Shown: positions 1 through 13,496 of the stretch, piece after piece | Position numbering within the stretch: the stretch's first letter is position 1 | Layout: every line of letters starts with the position of its first letter | NCBI GenBank assembly: GCA_002104895.1 | Contig: MCFG01000086.1 | Span: 1 to 40,000 of the forward strand | From: Anaeromyces robustus | Taxonomy: Eukaryota > Neocallimastigomycota > Neocallimastigomycetes > Neocallimastigales > Neocallimastigaceae | Length of the DNA stretch: 40,000 bases | Direction: 5' to 3' | The notes under the pieces: generated by a model | What the model saw: only the letters and a program-made list of their open reading frames with translations | The model's database searches: none | Told to the model about the DNA's origin: nothing | Position numbers and translations under genes: made by a program

Positions 1-463
1 TTTTTTTTTATAAAATATAAAAAGACAATATTTAATACATTTACATAATTTTTTTTTTTTTTTTTTTATAAATTTTGATAATTTATTTATTTAATGATTT
101 TTTTATATATATAAAAAATTTTTTTTTTTTCACAATTTTTTTTTTTTTTAAATTTTTTTTGATTTTTTTTTTTTTAATATTTAATTTTTTAAACTTTTAA
201 TTTTTTTTTAATAAATTATCCATAGGTACATAAGATATGGATATGAAAAGTATAGAATATATATAAATATATATATATATTTAAATTTTTTTTTTTTTTG
301 TTAAAAAAAAAAAAAAAAAAAAATGGCAATAATAATACATATATCAACAGATAAAAATAATAATTTAATTTTTTTTAGCAAATACAAATATTATGCATTA
401 ACAAAAAAAAAAAAAAAAAAAAAAAAAAGAAACTACGGTACTAACTATATTTGAAACTTATTT

Positions 464-494
<31 letters not shown>

Positions 495-641
495 GAATTC
501 GATGATAATTTTCGTTCTTTTTTTTTTTTCTTATTTTATTATTATTATTATTTTTATATATATATATTTCATTTGTTCACTTATATGGTTTGTTTCGCTT
601 TACTTATTTACTTATTTACTTATTTACTTATTTATTTTATT

Positions 642-672
<31 letters not shown>

Positions 673-759
673 TTTTTTATTTATTCCTTTTATTTTTATC
701 ATTCATTAATTATTATTATTTACTGATTTATTAATTTACTTATTAATTTATTTATTTAT
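1..759. other. Intergenic, no gene seen
   Basis: This stretch is A/T-rich filler dominated by poly-T and poly-A runs and short TTTA/TTTTA repeats. It lies downstream of the F-box gene on the minus strand. The open frame at 493-726 encodes only Phe/Ile/Tyr/Leu from low-complexity TTTA/ATT DNA and is not a credible gene. I see no RNA gene here. Confidence 0.6.
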
Positions 760-1818
760 TTATTGGTATATTTTAATTTCAACATCTTTTCCTAATGCTT
801 TTTCAAGTTTGGAAGCAAGTTTAGCATCTTTATATAACATAGTAATAGATTTAAGTTTTGTTTTATTTTTTAAATAAACTAAATTATTAACTACTTTTTG
901 TGAAGAAATTGTATAGTCATGAACAGATGAAAAATGAGTTGCTTGCCATGAAATTTGTAATTTTTCTAAATTTGGGAAACATGATGCTATACCTTGAATT
1001 GATTTTTCAAAATAATCATCAGTAATTTTACTTATTTGATTATTTTGTACATTATTATTACGATTATTATTATGATGACGCATAATATTAGTTCTATTTA
1101 ATCTTGCATGGAATAATTCATTAAAACGATTACTTTCATGATTTTGAGTAGACGCTACTAAAGATACAGAAGTATTTGTATTACTATTATTAATCATATT
1201 ATTATTATTATTTGTAGTAGTAGTAGTAATATTATTATTATTATTACCATTATTATTATTATTAATATTAATATTATTATTAATATTAATATTATTATTA
1301 TTATTATTATTATTTGATCCATTTGGTATATTTTGAGTTAATGCATCTCTCACTAATGAAGAAAGATAAGAATGGGTATAATTCAATGAAAGTTCAGTTA
1401 TATTATCACAAGTTTTTATTAATTTCCATAAATCCAAGTATGCATTTTCAAAATCTAAATGATATAATTTTACTAAAGAATGAATCATTGATATTAAATG
1501 TCTGTCATCGACTCTTGTCAAAAGAAGACGAGGACTAAATGAAAGTTCTTTTAATGATTTAGCGCTAGATAATATATTATACATTAATTTAACATTTGAA
1601 ATTTGACGTACAGGATTATGAATTGAAAATTTTTGTAAATTTTTCAATTTTACTAAATCACGGAAATATTTTGGATCAATCATAATATCATCTATATTTG
1701 AAGAAATATAAGACATATATTCTTTTTTTATTATAATAATAATATAAAAATATAAATGAATATAAATAAATTAGAAAAAAAATAATAAAAATAAAATAAA
1801 AAAAATTAGTTATTTATT

Positions 1819-1861
<43 letters not shown>

Positions 1862-2919
1862 TTTTTGAAATAAAATATAAAATTAAATAAAAATATAGAT
1901 ATAAATTATAAATATTTTTATTTTTATTTTTATTTTTTTTTTTTTATATTTTATTTTTAATATTTATATTATTATTATTATTATTTACCTAAAACATCAT
2001 TATTTTTAAAATTTTCAATAAATTCTTTATCCAATATTATATCTGAATTAGAATTAGAATTAGATATTGGTGAAGAAGAAGTTGATGATGATAATTTATT
2101 AATATTTATAATTTCATTTAATTCAGGTGTGAATACATGATTTGACTTAATAGTTAAATCAAGACTTTCTAATTGTGTAAAATTATTACAAATATATTTC
2201 ATTGCTTCACCATAATCTCTCATTAATAAGCAAAGAGTTAAATGTTTAATATTTACAGGAATTTGATAGAGTACTGGTAAACTTATTAAACCAACATCAA
2301 TGCGTTCAGGAGCATATGGTGAAATATTATAGAAAATATTATGAAGAATTGGTATAAAATATTTGCATTTCATTGGATCAAACCATAATGCAGGAGATTC
2401 TACATAAAATTGAATATTTTTAAATATTGGTATTAAATTACGATTTGGTGTATCTTTACCAAGACTTAAAATATTCCATTGTTTCTTTAATCTTTCTTGG
2501 AATAATTCCTTAATTTGAAAACTGGTATTATTTATAATTTTAATATCTATATCATTACCATTTCTTACTTTTTTAAATATAAATGGTTGATATTTTATTT
2601 CAGTTTTGCATTTACCATATACCGTTTCTTGTTCTTTTATTATTGTATTTTTTTGAATATTTGGAAAAGTTGAAATAGTGGTTAATAAATCATTAAGTTG
2701 AATTTGTGCAGCTCTAACAGAATTTTGGAAGAAATAACGTTCAAACATACTTAAATGAATTGATAAATCAACTTCAATTGGTAATTGTTGGGATTGACAT
2801 GCTTTATTCCATTCAGAACATACTGTTGGAATTTGACATAGTCTTTGTTTTGGATCTAATGATTTATATATTTGATGAAGTACTTCTGGTGGGAAAATTG
2901 TATTATTATTGTGTGTCAT
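760..2919 (-). CDS. F-box / leucine-rich-repeat-like protein (two exons)
   Basis: Two minus-strand frames join into one gene. Exon 1 is 2919-1989 and exon 2 is 1721-760, with intron 1988-1722 (donor GTAAAT, acceptor AAAG). Exon 1 ends one base into a codon and exon 2 begins two bases before the next, so the frame is kept and gives about 630 aa. Residues 8-45 fit an F-box: FPPEVLHQIYKSL followed by VCSEW. Such domains bind Skp1 in SCF ubiquitin ligases. The C-terminal half has leucine-rich-repeat-like segments such as LKNLQKFSI, LKELSF, ITELSL and LEKLQI, interrupted by an Asn-rich insert near residues 445-485 encoded by AAT repeats. The ATG at 2919 is preferred because the frame upstream opens only with TTG. 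Without the intron the first frame stops at GK soon after the donor. The substrate is unknown. F-box assignment is moderately sure, and the splice join is supported by frame and homologous layout only. Confidence 0.72.
1821..1859. repeat. 39-nt poly-T run inside the F-box gene intron
   Basis: An uninterrupted run of 39 T on the plus strand (A on the coding strand) fills the centre of the intron at 1722-1988. It is the longest perfect homopolymer I counted in the window. Confidence 0.9.
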
Positions 2920-3143
2920 CTTGGTATATATATACAATTTTTTTTTTCTTTTGTTTTTGTTTTGTTTTTTGTTTTTTGTTTTTGTTTTGTGTTTTTTTTT
3001 TTTTTTAAAAAAAATTTTTATTTATTTATTTACTTATTTATTTTATTGGTAATTATTAAATAAAAATGAAGAAGACCGCTTATTTTTTTTTTTTTTATAA
3101 TTAAATAGTTATATATTTATTTATTTACTTATTTATATTATCG

Positions 3144-3174
<31 letters not shown>

Positions 3175-6100
3175 GAAAAAAGAAAATATCAATTATTTCA
3201 ATATATTTAAATATTTTTAGACACAAAATTTTGATATAAAATATTCGTTTATTACTTTGTTCTTATTATTATTAATAAGGTGTTGCTTTTTTTTTTTTCC
3301 TTGTTATTTACTGATTAAAAATAATTCTTTATATTGTTTTTTTATTATTTGTATCCTTTTTTTTTTTAATTCTTATTTATTTTTCTTTTTGGTAATATTT
3401 ATTTAAAAATATCGCTGATATTTTAAATAAAGCTTCTTTTCAAAAATTTTTTGATTGTCTTTTTAAAAATAATATTTATTTTTATTAAAAGATACTAAAT
3501 TGGTATATTTTTGAATAATATTTACTTATTTATTTATGCTTCAAGAATACGAATTAAATATATTTTTTTAAAACTAATTTTGACAATATAATTACTTTTT
3601 TCAATATAAAAATAATACTTAAAATAATTGGATATAAATAATAAATAAATATATAATATACTAATAGTAATATTTTAAATAAATAAAATTATAAAAAAAA
3701 ATAATATTAAAGATTAATTTTTATTTATAAATATTTCTTTATATAATAAATAGATACTGTTTTTATTATTATTATTATTATTATTCTAATTACTATTTAT
3801 AAAAATTACTTACTTATTTATTTATTTATTAAATTTTTTTTTTTTAATTTATCAGATATCAGTTAAAGAAATAAGCGTTTCAAGATAGTTTAATAAAATT
3901 TATTTCCTACTAACAAAAAATACTATATATATTATTTAAAGTAACTATTTATTTTAATAAAAATTAAAAAGAATTTAAAAAAAAATATTAATAACTTGTA
4001 ATAAATATTTTTTTTATTTATCTATTTTATATATATATATAATATATCCTAAAATATCTAAATATTTAAATATTTATATTTATATTTATATTTATATGTC
4101 TTTTTTTATTTATTTATTTTTTTTATTTATTTTTTTATTTATAATATATATCATAAACATTTAAAAAAATAATTACTTTATGATAATTGTGAATGGATGT
4201 GTTTTGTTTTTTTGATAATTTATGTTATCTTTACTTAATAAGGTTGAATTATGACAATTTTTTTCTCATTTTAAATGTTTTATGCGAATATTATTTGAAT
4301 GTAATTACTATTATTAATAAAAAAAAAACTCAAAATAACATTTACGTAAAATATAGAAAGAGAAAAAAAGTAAAGTAGAAAAAAAAAAAAAGACAAAACA
4401 AAATAAAAAGAAAAATAACCTAAGATTTTTCAAAAAAAAAAAAAAAAAGAAAAAAAAAAAAAAAAAGTAAAAAAGAAAAAAAAATTGAAAAGGAAAAATA
4501 TATATATATATTTTTTTTTAAAAAAAAATAATATTTAATTACAACAAAATTTGGCTGCAATTAAAAAAAATATAAATAATAATAATTAATTGTAATAATA
4601 AAATATTATTATTTAAAAACAAAAATAAAAAATAATAATAAAAAAAAAGTATTTAAGTTATTAAATATATTTTATTTTATTTTTAAAAAAAAATAATTTT
4701 TTATTATTTATTTTTTTATATTAATTAAAATTTGAAAAATTTACATTTTTATTATATAATTTTATTTAATAATATATTTATACATTTAATATAACTATAT
4801 ATATGTATTATGATATTCTAATATTATATATCATTATATATATGTATATATATATTTATATTCTTATTTAAATATTGGAATATACTATTATATTAATAAT
4901 ATATTAACAATATATTATTAATATATAATAATATTTTTTAATTTTTTTGTTTTTTTTATTTTTTTTTTTATTTTTTTTTATTTTCACCTTTTTTCACATT
5001 ATTTCATATTATTTTTAAGTTTTAGTTTTAGTGTTTTTTTTTTTTTTTTATTATTTTGTTATTTTTTTTATTATTTTGTTATTTTGTTTTTTTTTTAATA
5101 ATATTTTGTTTTATTTTTAATTAGTACTTTTTTTTTCATATAATATAAAAATATGTTATATTAAATATGAAATATTAAATAATATTAAATAATATTATTT
5201 AATATTTATTTAATAATTAATAATAATTTAAATGCAATTTTAATAATAAATAAAGTTTAATATTTAAATTAAAAAGGAATTATTTAAAATTTTATATGGA
5301 AATTATATTATTTTATATATAATCATAATATATTATGTAACATTTTAAATTATAATATAATATATAACAATATAAATTACAAGAATTAATATAATAATAA
5401 TATATTACAATATAAATAATAATATATTATTTTATAATTCATGATTTTTTTAAGTTTTTTAGGATAAATTTAATTAATTTTTCTTTTGAACATTTTTAAT
5501 ATTTTTTTTAAAGATTTTTTAATTTTTTGTTTTGGTTTTTATTAAAACAAATTGAAAAATTATATATAAAATATAATAATGTAATGTAATGTATGTAATG
5601 TAAATAATGTAACTATAAATGTAATAATATTAAAATATATAAAAAAGTCAAAAATTAAAAAATTAAAAAAATAAATAATTAAAAAAATAAATAATTAAAG
5701 ATTATATATAATAAAAAAAAAGAATCATTCTTTAGAAAGCACGGTCATAATCTTAAATGATGTTACATAAGAAATTATATATAATATAAAATATATAAAA
5801 TATATAAATAATATATAACATAATATAATAAAATATAATGAAATATAATAAAATATAAACAATACATTAAAAAGATATTATATTATTATATATAATATAA
5901 TATCATATCATATCATATAATATCATATAATTATACATTCTATTATTATTAATATTAATATCACATCATATAAACCATATAAACCATAATACTAAATTAA
6001 ATAAAATAACTCATAAATAATAGAGAAAAACTAGTTATTGTTATATGATTATGAATGGAATGGTATTAATTATTATTATTATTATTTTTGTTCATATGAA

Positions 6101-7190
6101 AAATAATAATGTATCCATTACATAATCATCATTCATCATAATATAGATTTAATAAATAAAACCGTTTAGATAAGTATATTATCTATAGAAACATATAGAC
6201 GTATAGTTATGTATTTCTTTTTTTTTTTAAATTTTTTTTATTTTTTAATAATAATTCTTTACATAATGAATAATAAATCATTCTTTTTTATTTTATTTAA
6301 TAATCATAAATAAATGAAATTAAAAAAAGCCTTACATTCTATGAATGATCCTTTTTTATTATTATTATTTTATATAGTAATTGTAATTAAATAAAAATTA
6401 AAAAATTTTAATCATTTAATATTTTTATTAATGATCTTGTACAAATATTTGATCAAAGTTTACTTATTTTTTAAATCTATGATTTTCATTTTTCATGTTA
6501 AAAATAGATAATTTAAACTTTTAGAGTTTAAGTATTGTTACTTTAATAATTATAATTATAATTAAAATAAATGATTAATTTTATTTTAATTTTCTTTTAT
6601 TTAAAATTTTGTAGATTTTAGTCATCAGTTATCCTTTATAATAAAAAAGAAAACTTTAATTTTATAAAAAAATTAACCATAAATAATAATAATATAATAA
6701 AAAAAATCCAAATTTATATTAAATAAAATAAAATAAAATAGAAAATAAATCCTTTTTTTTTTTAATCCCTCCATATTTTTATTTTAATAAAAAATATGAA
6801 AAAAGAAATCATTAAAAAAATCATCCTTTTTTTTTTATAATATTATAATAATATTAAATAAAAATAAAATAAAATAAAATTTTTAAATAATGATAATTAA
6901 TTTATTAATTTATTATGAATCGTTTTTTTTTTAATATTTTTTAAACATTTATATATTTAAATTGAAATATTATATTAATAATATATTGCAATTACATTGA
7001 ATATATAAAAAATAATATAATAAAATTAAATAGAATATTAATCTAATATTTATAATTAATATTAATACCAATATATTTTAATTATAAAAATTTTAAGGAT
7101 AATTTAATAATAATTATTAAACAATAATAAAATTAAAATTAATATAAAAAACATGATTATTTTTAATAAATGAATTTATAATTTATAATA
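2920..7190. other. Intergenic, A/T-rich, no gene seen
   Basis: This is the upstream flank of the F-box gene followed by dense poly-A/poly-T and ATT, TATA and TTTA runs. The only open frame of any length (4193-4378) is 61 codons of Lys/Asn/Tyr-rich low-complexity sequence with no recognisable domain and no splice partner. No tRNA-like cloverleaf was noticed. Confidence 0.55.
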
Positions 7191-7196
7191 AATTAA

Positions 7197-7345
7197 ATTT
7201 ATTATCCATTTATACATTATTATACATTATTATACATTATTATACATTATTATACATTATTATACATTATATATTATACATTATATATTATACATTATAT
7301 TATATACAATGTATATTATATTATTCATTGTATATTATAATACAT
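7197..7345. repeat. Short tandem repeat of TTATACAT type
   Basis: The motif attatacatt recurs about nine times, at first with a regular 11-bp period, then with irregular atatt insertions. It degenerates into tatacaatgtatatta near the end. This looks like a simple minisatellite in intergenic DNA. Confidence 0.7.
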
Positions 7346-8549
7346 ACTACATAATAAATATATATTTTTCTATTTTCTTTTTTCTATTTAATTTTTAATT
7401 TTTAATTTTTAAATTTTTTAATTTTTAAATTTTTAATTTTTAATATTCAAATTTTAATTTCACATATTCTATCTATTTAAAATATATATAATTTAAATAA
7501 TATAAATAATATAATATATAGTATATATATTCTTTTTTCTTTTTTCTTTTTTTTTTTTACTATTATTCTCAGTGTCACTGTTTCAATTTTTCATTATTGT
7601 TAATTCGTCATTCAATGATGTATAATACTTAGAAACTTGGTAAAAATGTCATGACATTTAACATTTAACATTTTTAATTTTTAATTTTTAATTTAATATT
7701 TAATTATTAATTTCTTTTTGTCATTTTTATTCTATCTTTTTTTTTTTTTTCTTTTCTTAAATAACAATAATGTTGAAAAAAAATGTAAATGTAGTTGAAA
7801 TACAACTTAATACATTATTTAAAGATTATAAAAAAAAAAAAAATAAAATAAAATAAAATTAAAAATGACAATTATATAATTATAATAATTATAATAATAA
7901 AAATAATAAAAATAAAAATAAACCTTACAGATAACAATTAATATTAAAAAGGATAAATGACGTTTTAATACATGAAAAATAAATATTTATATAATAAATA
8001 TATATATATATAAAAGGTATGAATGATTATAGTATTACTTTAATATAAATTTTAAACTCTGCACATATAATGAATGAGTAATGAGTAATGAATAATACAT
8101 TAAAAATTCTTGTCTTTAATAGATGTAGATGTAAATAATCCTTCCTTTGTTGTTTTAAGTTTTTTATAAATTATAAATATATAAATAATATATTATATTA
8201 ATAGAAATATATGAAATAATAAATATATCATTATATATTATATATAAATATTTATATATAACATTTAATTATAATATATTGGTAAATGTGTTGGTTAAGT
8301 TTTAAAATCTATTAAAAAAATAGATTATTCTAATTCTCTTTTTTTTTATTTTTTTATATTTTTTTTTATTATTTTAATAATGATAAAAATAAATTAATAA
8401 ATTAATAAATTGATAAACGTAATATAATACAATATAATAGAATAAATGAATTTTTTTGTACTTCTTAATCATAAAAATTTATTAATATTTTAAATTTAAA
8501 TTTTATAAAATCAAGTCAAAAGTTTTTTTTTTTTTTTTTTACGGTTCAA
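7346..8549. other. Intergenic, no gene seen
   Basis: A/T-rich DNA with repeated taatttttaattttt blocks near 7390-7445 and 7665-7690. I find no open frame with domain content and no RNA gene. Confidence 0.55.
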
Positions 8550-8558
8550 ATGACACAT

Positions 8559-8607
8559 TTTTATTTATTTATTTATTTAATTTATTTATTTATTTATTTA
8601 TTTATTT

Positions 8608-8651
<44 letters not shown>

Positions 8652-8670
8652 TATATTTATATATTTATTT

Positions 8671-8757
<87 letters not shown>

Positions 8758-8760
8758 TTA
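8559..8760. repeat. (TTTA)n tetranucleotide tract
   Basis: About 200 bp of TTTA/ATTT repeats, with occasional TATA or TAT interruptions. It creates a meaningless Leu/Phe/Ile/Tyr open frame. Confidence 0.9.
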
Positions 8761-8839
8761 AACTTTAATTATAGATAAAACATTTTTGTATTTTTGATGT
8801 TTCATTTTTTTATATTTTATAGATATATAATAAAAACAT

Positions 8840-8890
8840 TGATAATAATAATTTCTAATAATAAAAATAATAATAATAAATTATAATTAA

Positions 8891-8921
<31 letters not shown>

Positions 8922-8925
8922 AATA

Positions 8926-8963
<38 letters not shown>

Positions 8964-9060
8964 TAAATAATAATAATCATAATAAAAATAATTTAGAAAT
9001 AATAATGATAATAATAATTGATAATAATAATAATAATTGATAATAATAATTTATAATCTA
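8840..9060. repeat. (ATA/TAA)n trinucleotide cluster
   Basis: TAA-type trinucleotides make up most of this stretch, broken by single-base changes and short tgataa spacers. It is low-complexity intergenic DNA. Confidence 0.75.
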
Positions 9061-10080
9061 GATAACATTGTATTATTTAAATAAATAAATAAATAAATAA
9101 ATGTATTATTAATTAATATAATAAATTGTAATATAAGTAAATAAATGAATAAATAAATAAGAAAATAAATAAATAAATAAATTATTTTTTTCATTTTAGC
9201 ATATGAAATTTAATAAAAATAAAAATGAAAATTTGAATGATTTAAAATGGGGAATAATTTTGTGTTTTGTTTTATTTTATATATTAATTTATTTATTTAT
9301 TAATTTATTTGTTTATTAATTTTATTATTTATTGATTGATTTATTATTATTAATTTATTTATTTATTTATTTATTAATTTATTCATTTATTTATTTATTC
9401 TTATTAATAATTTTATTATTAATTCATTTATTTATTTATTTATTTATTTATTAATATTTTATTATTTTATTATTTTCAAAATGTCTTGTGTTATACGGCA
9501 TGACTAAATAAAAATAAATTAAAAAAAAATTTTTTTATTTTATTTTATTTTATTTTATTTTTAGGAATAATAAAAACAAACAAACAAACAAACCATTTTT
9601 TAACATGAAATAAAATATGTTTGAAAATTAAATGAAATGAAATCATTTGATAATTTAATAATGGAATGATAATGGAATATTTATTAGAGAAAAAAAAACA
9701 AAAAAAAGGTTAAAAAAAAACAAAAAAAAAAACAAACACAAACAAAACAAAACAAACAAATTCTAATTTTAACTTTTTATCAATTATTTATTGATTTATT
9801 AATATTTCATCATTAATTATTTAATTCTTTAATTATTATCATTATTCATTATTATTATTGATTATTATTATTGATTATTACTTTATTAATTATTATATTG
9901 GCTTGATTTTAATTTTTTTTTTCTTTCATTTTTTAATATAAAAAAATAAACAAAATTTCATATGAAAATTTTTAATAAAGAAACAAAAGCTAAAAAAAAA
10001 AGTTTTTTATATTTAATAATTTTTTTATAACCATTATTAAGTATTAAAATATTAAAATAATAATAAAAGCATATTAATAA
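9061..10080. other. Intergenic, low-complexity
   Basis: Contains TTTA tracts (9290-9450), TTTTA repeats (9537-9562) and AAAC/CAAA repeats (9575-9592 and 9715-9760). No gene is visible on either strand. Confidence 0.55.
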
Positions 10081-10084
10081 TAAT

Positions 10085-10141
<57 letters not shown>
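10081..10141. repeat. (TAA)n trinucleotide tract
   Basis: A nearly perfect run of TAA units, about 20 copies, in intergenic DNA. Confidence 0.85.
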
Positions 10142-10559
10142 TTTTTATTATATATTTTTATATATATATATATATTTTTTATTATGGGATTAAATAAAAA
10201 AAAAAAAAAAAAAAGATTTTTAAACTTTAAGCTATTAATAATCAATAATTAGTAATAATAATAAACCTTAACATTAACATTAAATAAAAGTTAATAATAT
10301 ATAAAATCTCAAAATTATATTTTATAATTAAATAATAATATAATGAAATAAAAAAGTAATCACATTATAGCAAATATCAAGTTATTATACAAGTTGATAT
10401 TAAATATTCATTTATATTATAATAATTTAGAATTAAAATTATTATTGAATTTATTTTCATAAAAATATTTTATCATGTTATTTGTTATTTCTAATGATTA
10501 ATATATTTATAAAAAACATCTTATAAAACTAAAATAACAGAATATTGTTTATGAATAGA

Positions 10560-10680
10560 TAGATAGATAGATAAATAGATAGGTAGATAAATAAATAGAT
10601 AGGTAGATAAATAAATAGATAGGTAGATAAATAAATAGATAGGTAGATAAATAAATAGATAGGTAGATAAATAAATAGAT
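10560..10680. repeat. 20-bp minisatellite, five perfect copies
   Basis: The 20-bp unit aggtagataaataaatagat repeats perfectly five times from 10581 to 10680. A diverged copy built from GATA units precedes it. The period is not a multiple of three, so the Leu/Ile/Tyr frame read on the minus strand is a by-product. Confidence 0.92.
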
Positions 10681-11604
10681 TTAAATATTTAATAATAATT
10701 AAAGATATTTGAAATATAAAATATAAAATATAAAATAAAATATAACTATTAAAATGGAACAAATGTATTTATATTAATTAATAAATAATAATTTTAAATA
10801 ATAATAAATAAAAAATTATTTATAAATAAAATTTTCTATCTTTAAATAATTTTAATTTTTATAATTTTATTTATTTATTTATTTAATTATTAAACTATTT
10901 ATTTAATTATTTATTAATTTATTTAATTATTATATTATTCATTTAATTATTTGTCTATAAATTTTATATTCGTAAAAAAATAAAAAAAATTATTATTTTT
11001 AAAATTTTGTCACCTTTCATTAAAATAAAACAAAAAATCTTTTCTAAATTAATTAATTGGCCTACATATTTTTAAACTTTAAAAAAAAAAAAAAGTATAC
11101 TTTTATATAAAAAAAATTTATATGGATGTAATATAAAAATATAAAAAAAATATGTTTTATTATATATTTAGAAAGTTTAAATAAAAAAAAATATATATAT
11201 ATATATAAACTATATTAGTATGTTTATTATATATATAATATTAAAGTGTATTATTTATTCATTTTTAAGAAGTTCTTTTTTTTTTTTTTTTGTCTGTATG
11301 AAATAAATAAACTTAAAAAAAAAGGAAAAATATTAGTAATCATGGTTATGATATATAATTATTGAAATACTTTCTTTTTAATTCTTTTTTTTTTTTTTTT
11401 TTTCTTTTTTGTATATACGAAATGAATTTGTTTTATTAATAATAATATATATTTTGTCTATTATTAATAGTAATTAATTAAAAAAAAAATAAAAAAGTAG
11501 TATCTAATAAATATTTAAAATATTATTATTTATTAAGTATATGATTATTATTTAAAAAAGAAAAAAAGGAAAAAAGGAAAAAAGAAAAAAATATATATAA
11601 AAAC
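10681..11604. other. Upstream flank of the receptor gene
   Basis: Low-complexity A/T DNA leads into a purine-rich stretch (11553-11590, repeats of gaaaaaag) and a TATATATAAAAA element directly before the ATG at 11605. Two poly-T tracts followed by similar sequence (11278-11310 and 11380-11430) could be a weak duplication. No gene is seen. Confidence 0.45.
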
Positions 11605-12142
11605 ATGAGTAATAAATATCTGTTCTTATTTTATATATTATTTATATTCATATATGAAAAAATTTATTCTAAAAAAGTTATAATAAAAAATGAAGAGGAT
11701 TTTCAAAATTTATCATCCATTTTGGTTAATCATCAAGTTGATAGTGAATTAACGGTATATTTTAGTAATGATTATTATGATATGACAACTTTAGATTATT
11801 TTTCAATGGATATTTCGGTATCAACTAATTTAATATTAATAGGAAAGGAAAATGGAACTGTTTTCGATTATAAAAATAGATATAAATGTGAAATGATTTT
11901 TTCATTTTATTCTGAAAAAGAAAATCTTTTAAGATTTGAAAATATTATTTTTCAAAATTATTATGCTAATGGTGATGGAGTTCAAGTTGTAAAAGCTCAA
12001 GCTTATACAAATAATTATCAAGTACAATTTTATAATTGTACTATTAGAAATAATGATTATCCATTTATGGCTATCATTCATTTTGATACTAGTATAGAAA
12101 AAACTAAGCCAGATGTATTATTTGAAAATTGTTATTTTCAGT

Positions 12143-12186
<44 letters not shown>

Positions 12187-12376
12187 AAAATATATATATA
12201 TATTTTATATATACTTTTATGTAAAATTTATATATATAAATATACTTTTTTTAAAAAAAAGTTATAGTCACATATATATAAATGAAATTATTTCATTTGT
12301 TATACCATTATAAATTTGAAATATATTTATTTATTATATATTTTTAAAATACATATTATTTATATATATATATATA

Positions 12377-12415
<39 letters not shown>

Positions 12416-13465
12416 TTATTATTATAAAAAAAAAAAAAAAAAAAAGTGATAATACTCGAAGAATTGTTGAGACATATTTTTATTCCCCTAATCGTCTTTA
12501 TCCAAATGCCTATAAAAAAACTTTTGTAAAATTTTATAATTGTAAATTTGTTAATAATTGTGGTATCATTTATTCACATTACTCAACGTTTGTAATGGAA
12601 AATTGTAATTATATCTATTATTTATTTTTTAATTATAAATAATAAATATATATATATATATTTATTAATATGTTAATATATAAATTAAATAATTTTTTAT
12701 AAGGAAAAAAGAAAAAAGAAAAAAAAAATTATTATATTATATATTATATTATTAATTATTATTTATATTTTATATCTATATCTATATTATTTATATTATT
12801 TATATTATATATATAAATCTATTATCTTTTTTTCTTTCTTTCTTTCTTTCTTTTTTTTTTTTAAAGGTTATATATCAGGACTTCAAAAAGATATAGAATA
12901 TAATTCTGTCGTTTTTTATTTTTCTAAATTTTCTTACAATTATTTTTTAATTAAAAATTCAGTTATAGAAAATATCAAAGTGAAAACACCAAATCCATTA
13001 ATAAATAGTGATAATTTAATATTTGAGTAATTATATTTAATTTATTAATGAATTCATTCCTTCATTTATTCATTCATTTATTCATAATAATTATTAGAAT
13101 TATTGAAAAAAAAGAAATGAAGTTTTAGATATAATATATACATAGATATACCTATATATATATATATTAATTTAAAATATACATATGAAAAAAAAAAATA
13201 ATTCTAATATTATTATTATTATTAATCATAAATATATATTTTATTTTATTTTATTTTATTTTTTCTTTATAAATATTTATCTATTATAAAAGAGTAGAAA
13301 ATACTGTTTTTTCAAATTGTACAACAGAATATGGTTTTTTATTTAATATTAGAAATCATTTTCAAAATCAATATATAAGAGCAAAAAATATCACTGTGTC
13401 AAGTAGGATATTAATAATGAGATATTTTAAAAATGATTATATTATAATTAATTAAATAATTATTT

Positions 13466-13496
<31 letters not shown>

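Noticed and set aside
493-726. Hydrophobic 77-codon frame suggesting a small membrane protein
   Set aside because: Composition is explained by ATT and TTTA repeats, and low-complexity DNA continues on both sides.
4193-4378. 61-codon frame in the large spacer
   Set aside because: Lys/Asn/Tyr-rich, no domain, no neighbouring exon with matching phase.
8550-8768. 72-codon Leu/Phe/Ile/Tyr frame
   Set aside because: By-product of the TTTA tetranucleotide tract; no complexity or domain.
10529-10762. 77-codon minus-strand frame with repeated IYLPIYLF
   Set aside because: Produced by the 20-bp minisatellite read in reverse; repeat unit is not a multiple of three and no domain is present.
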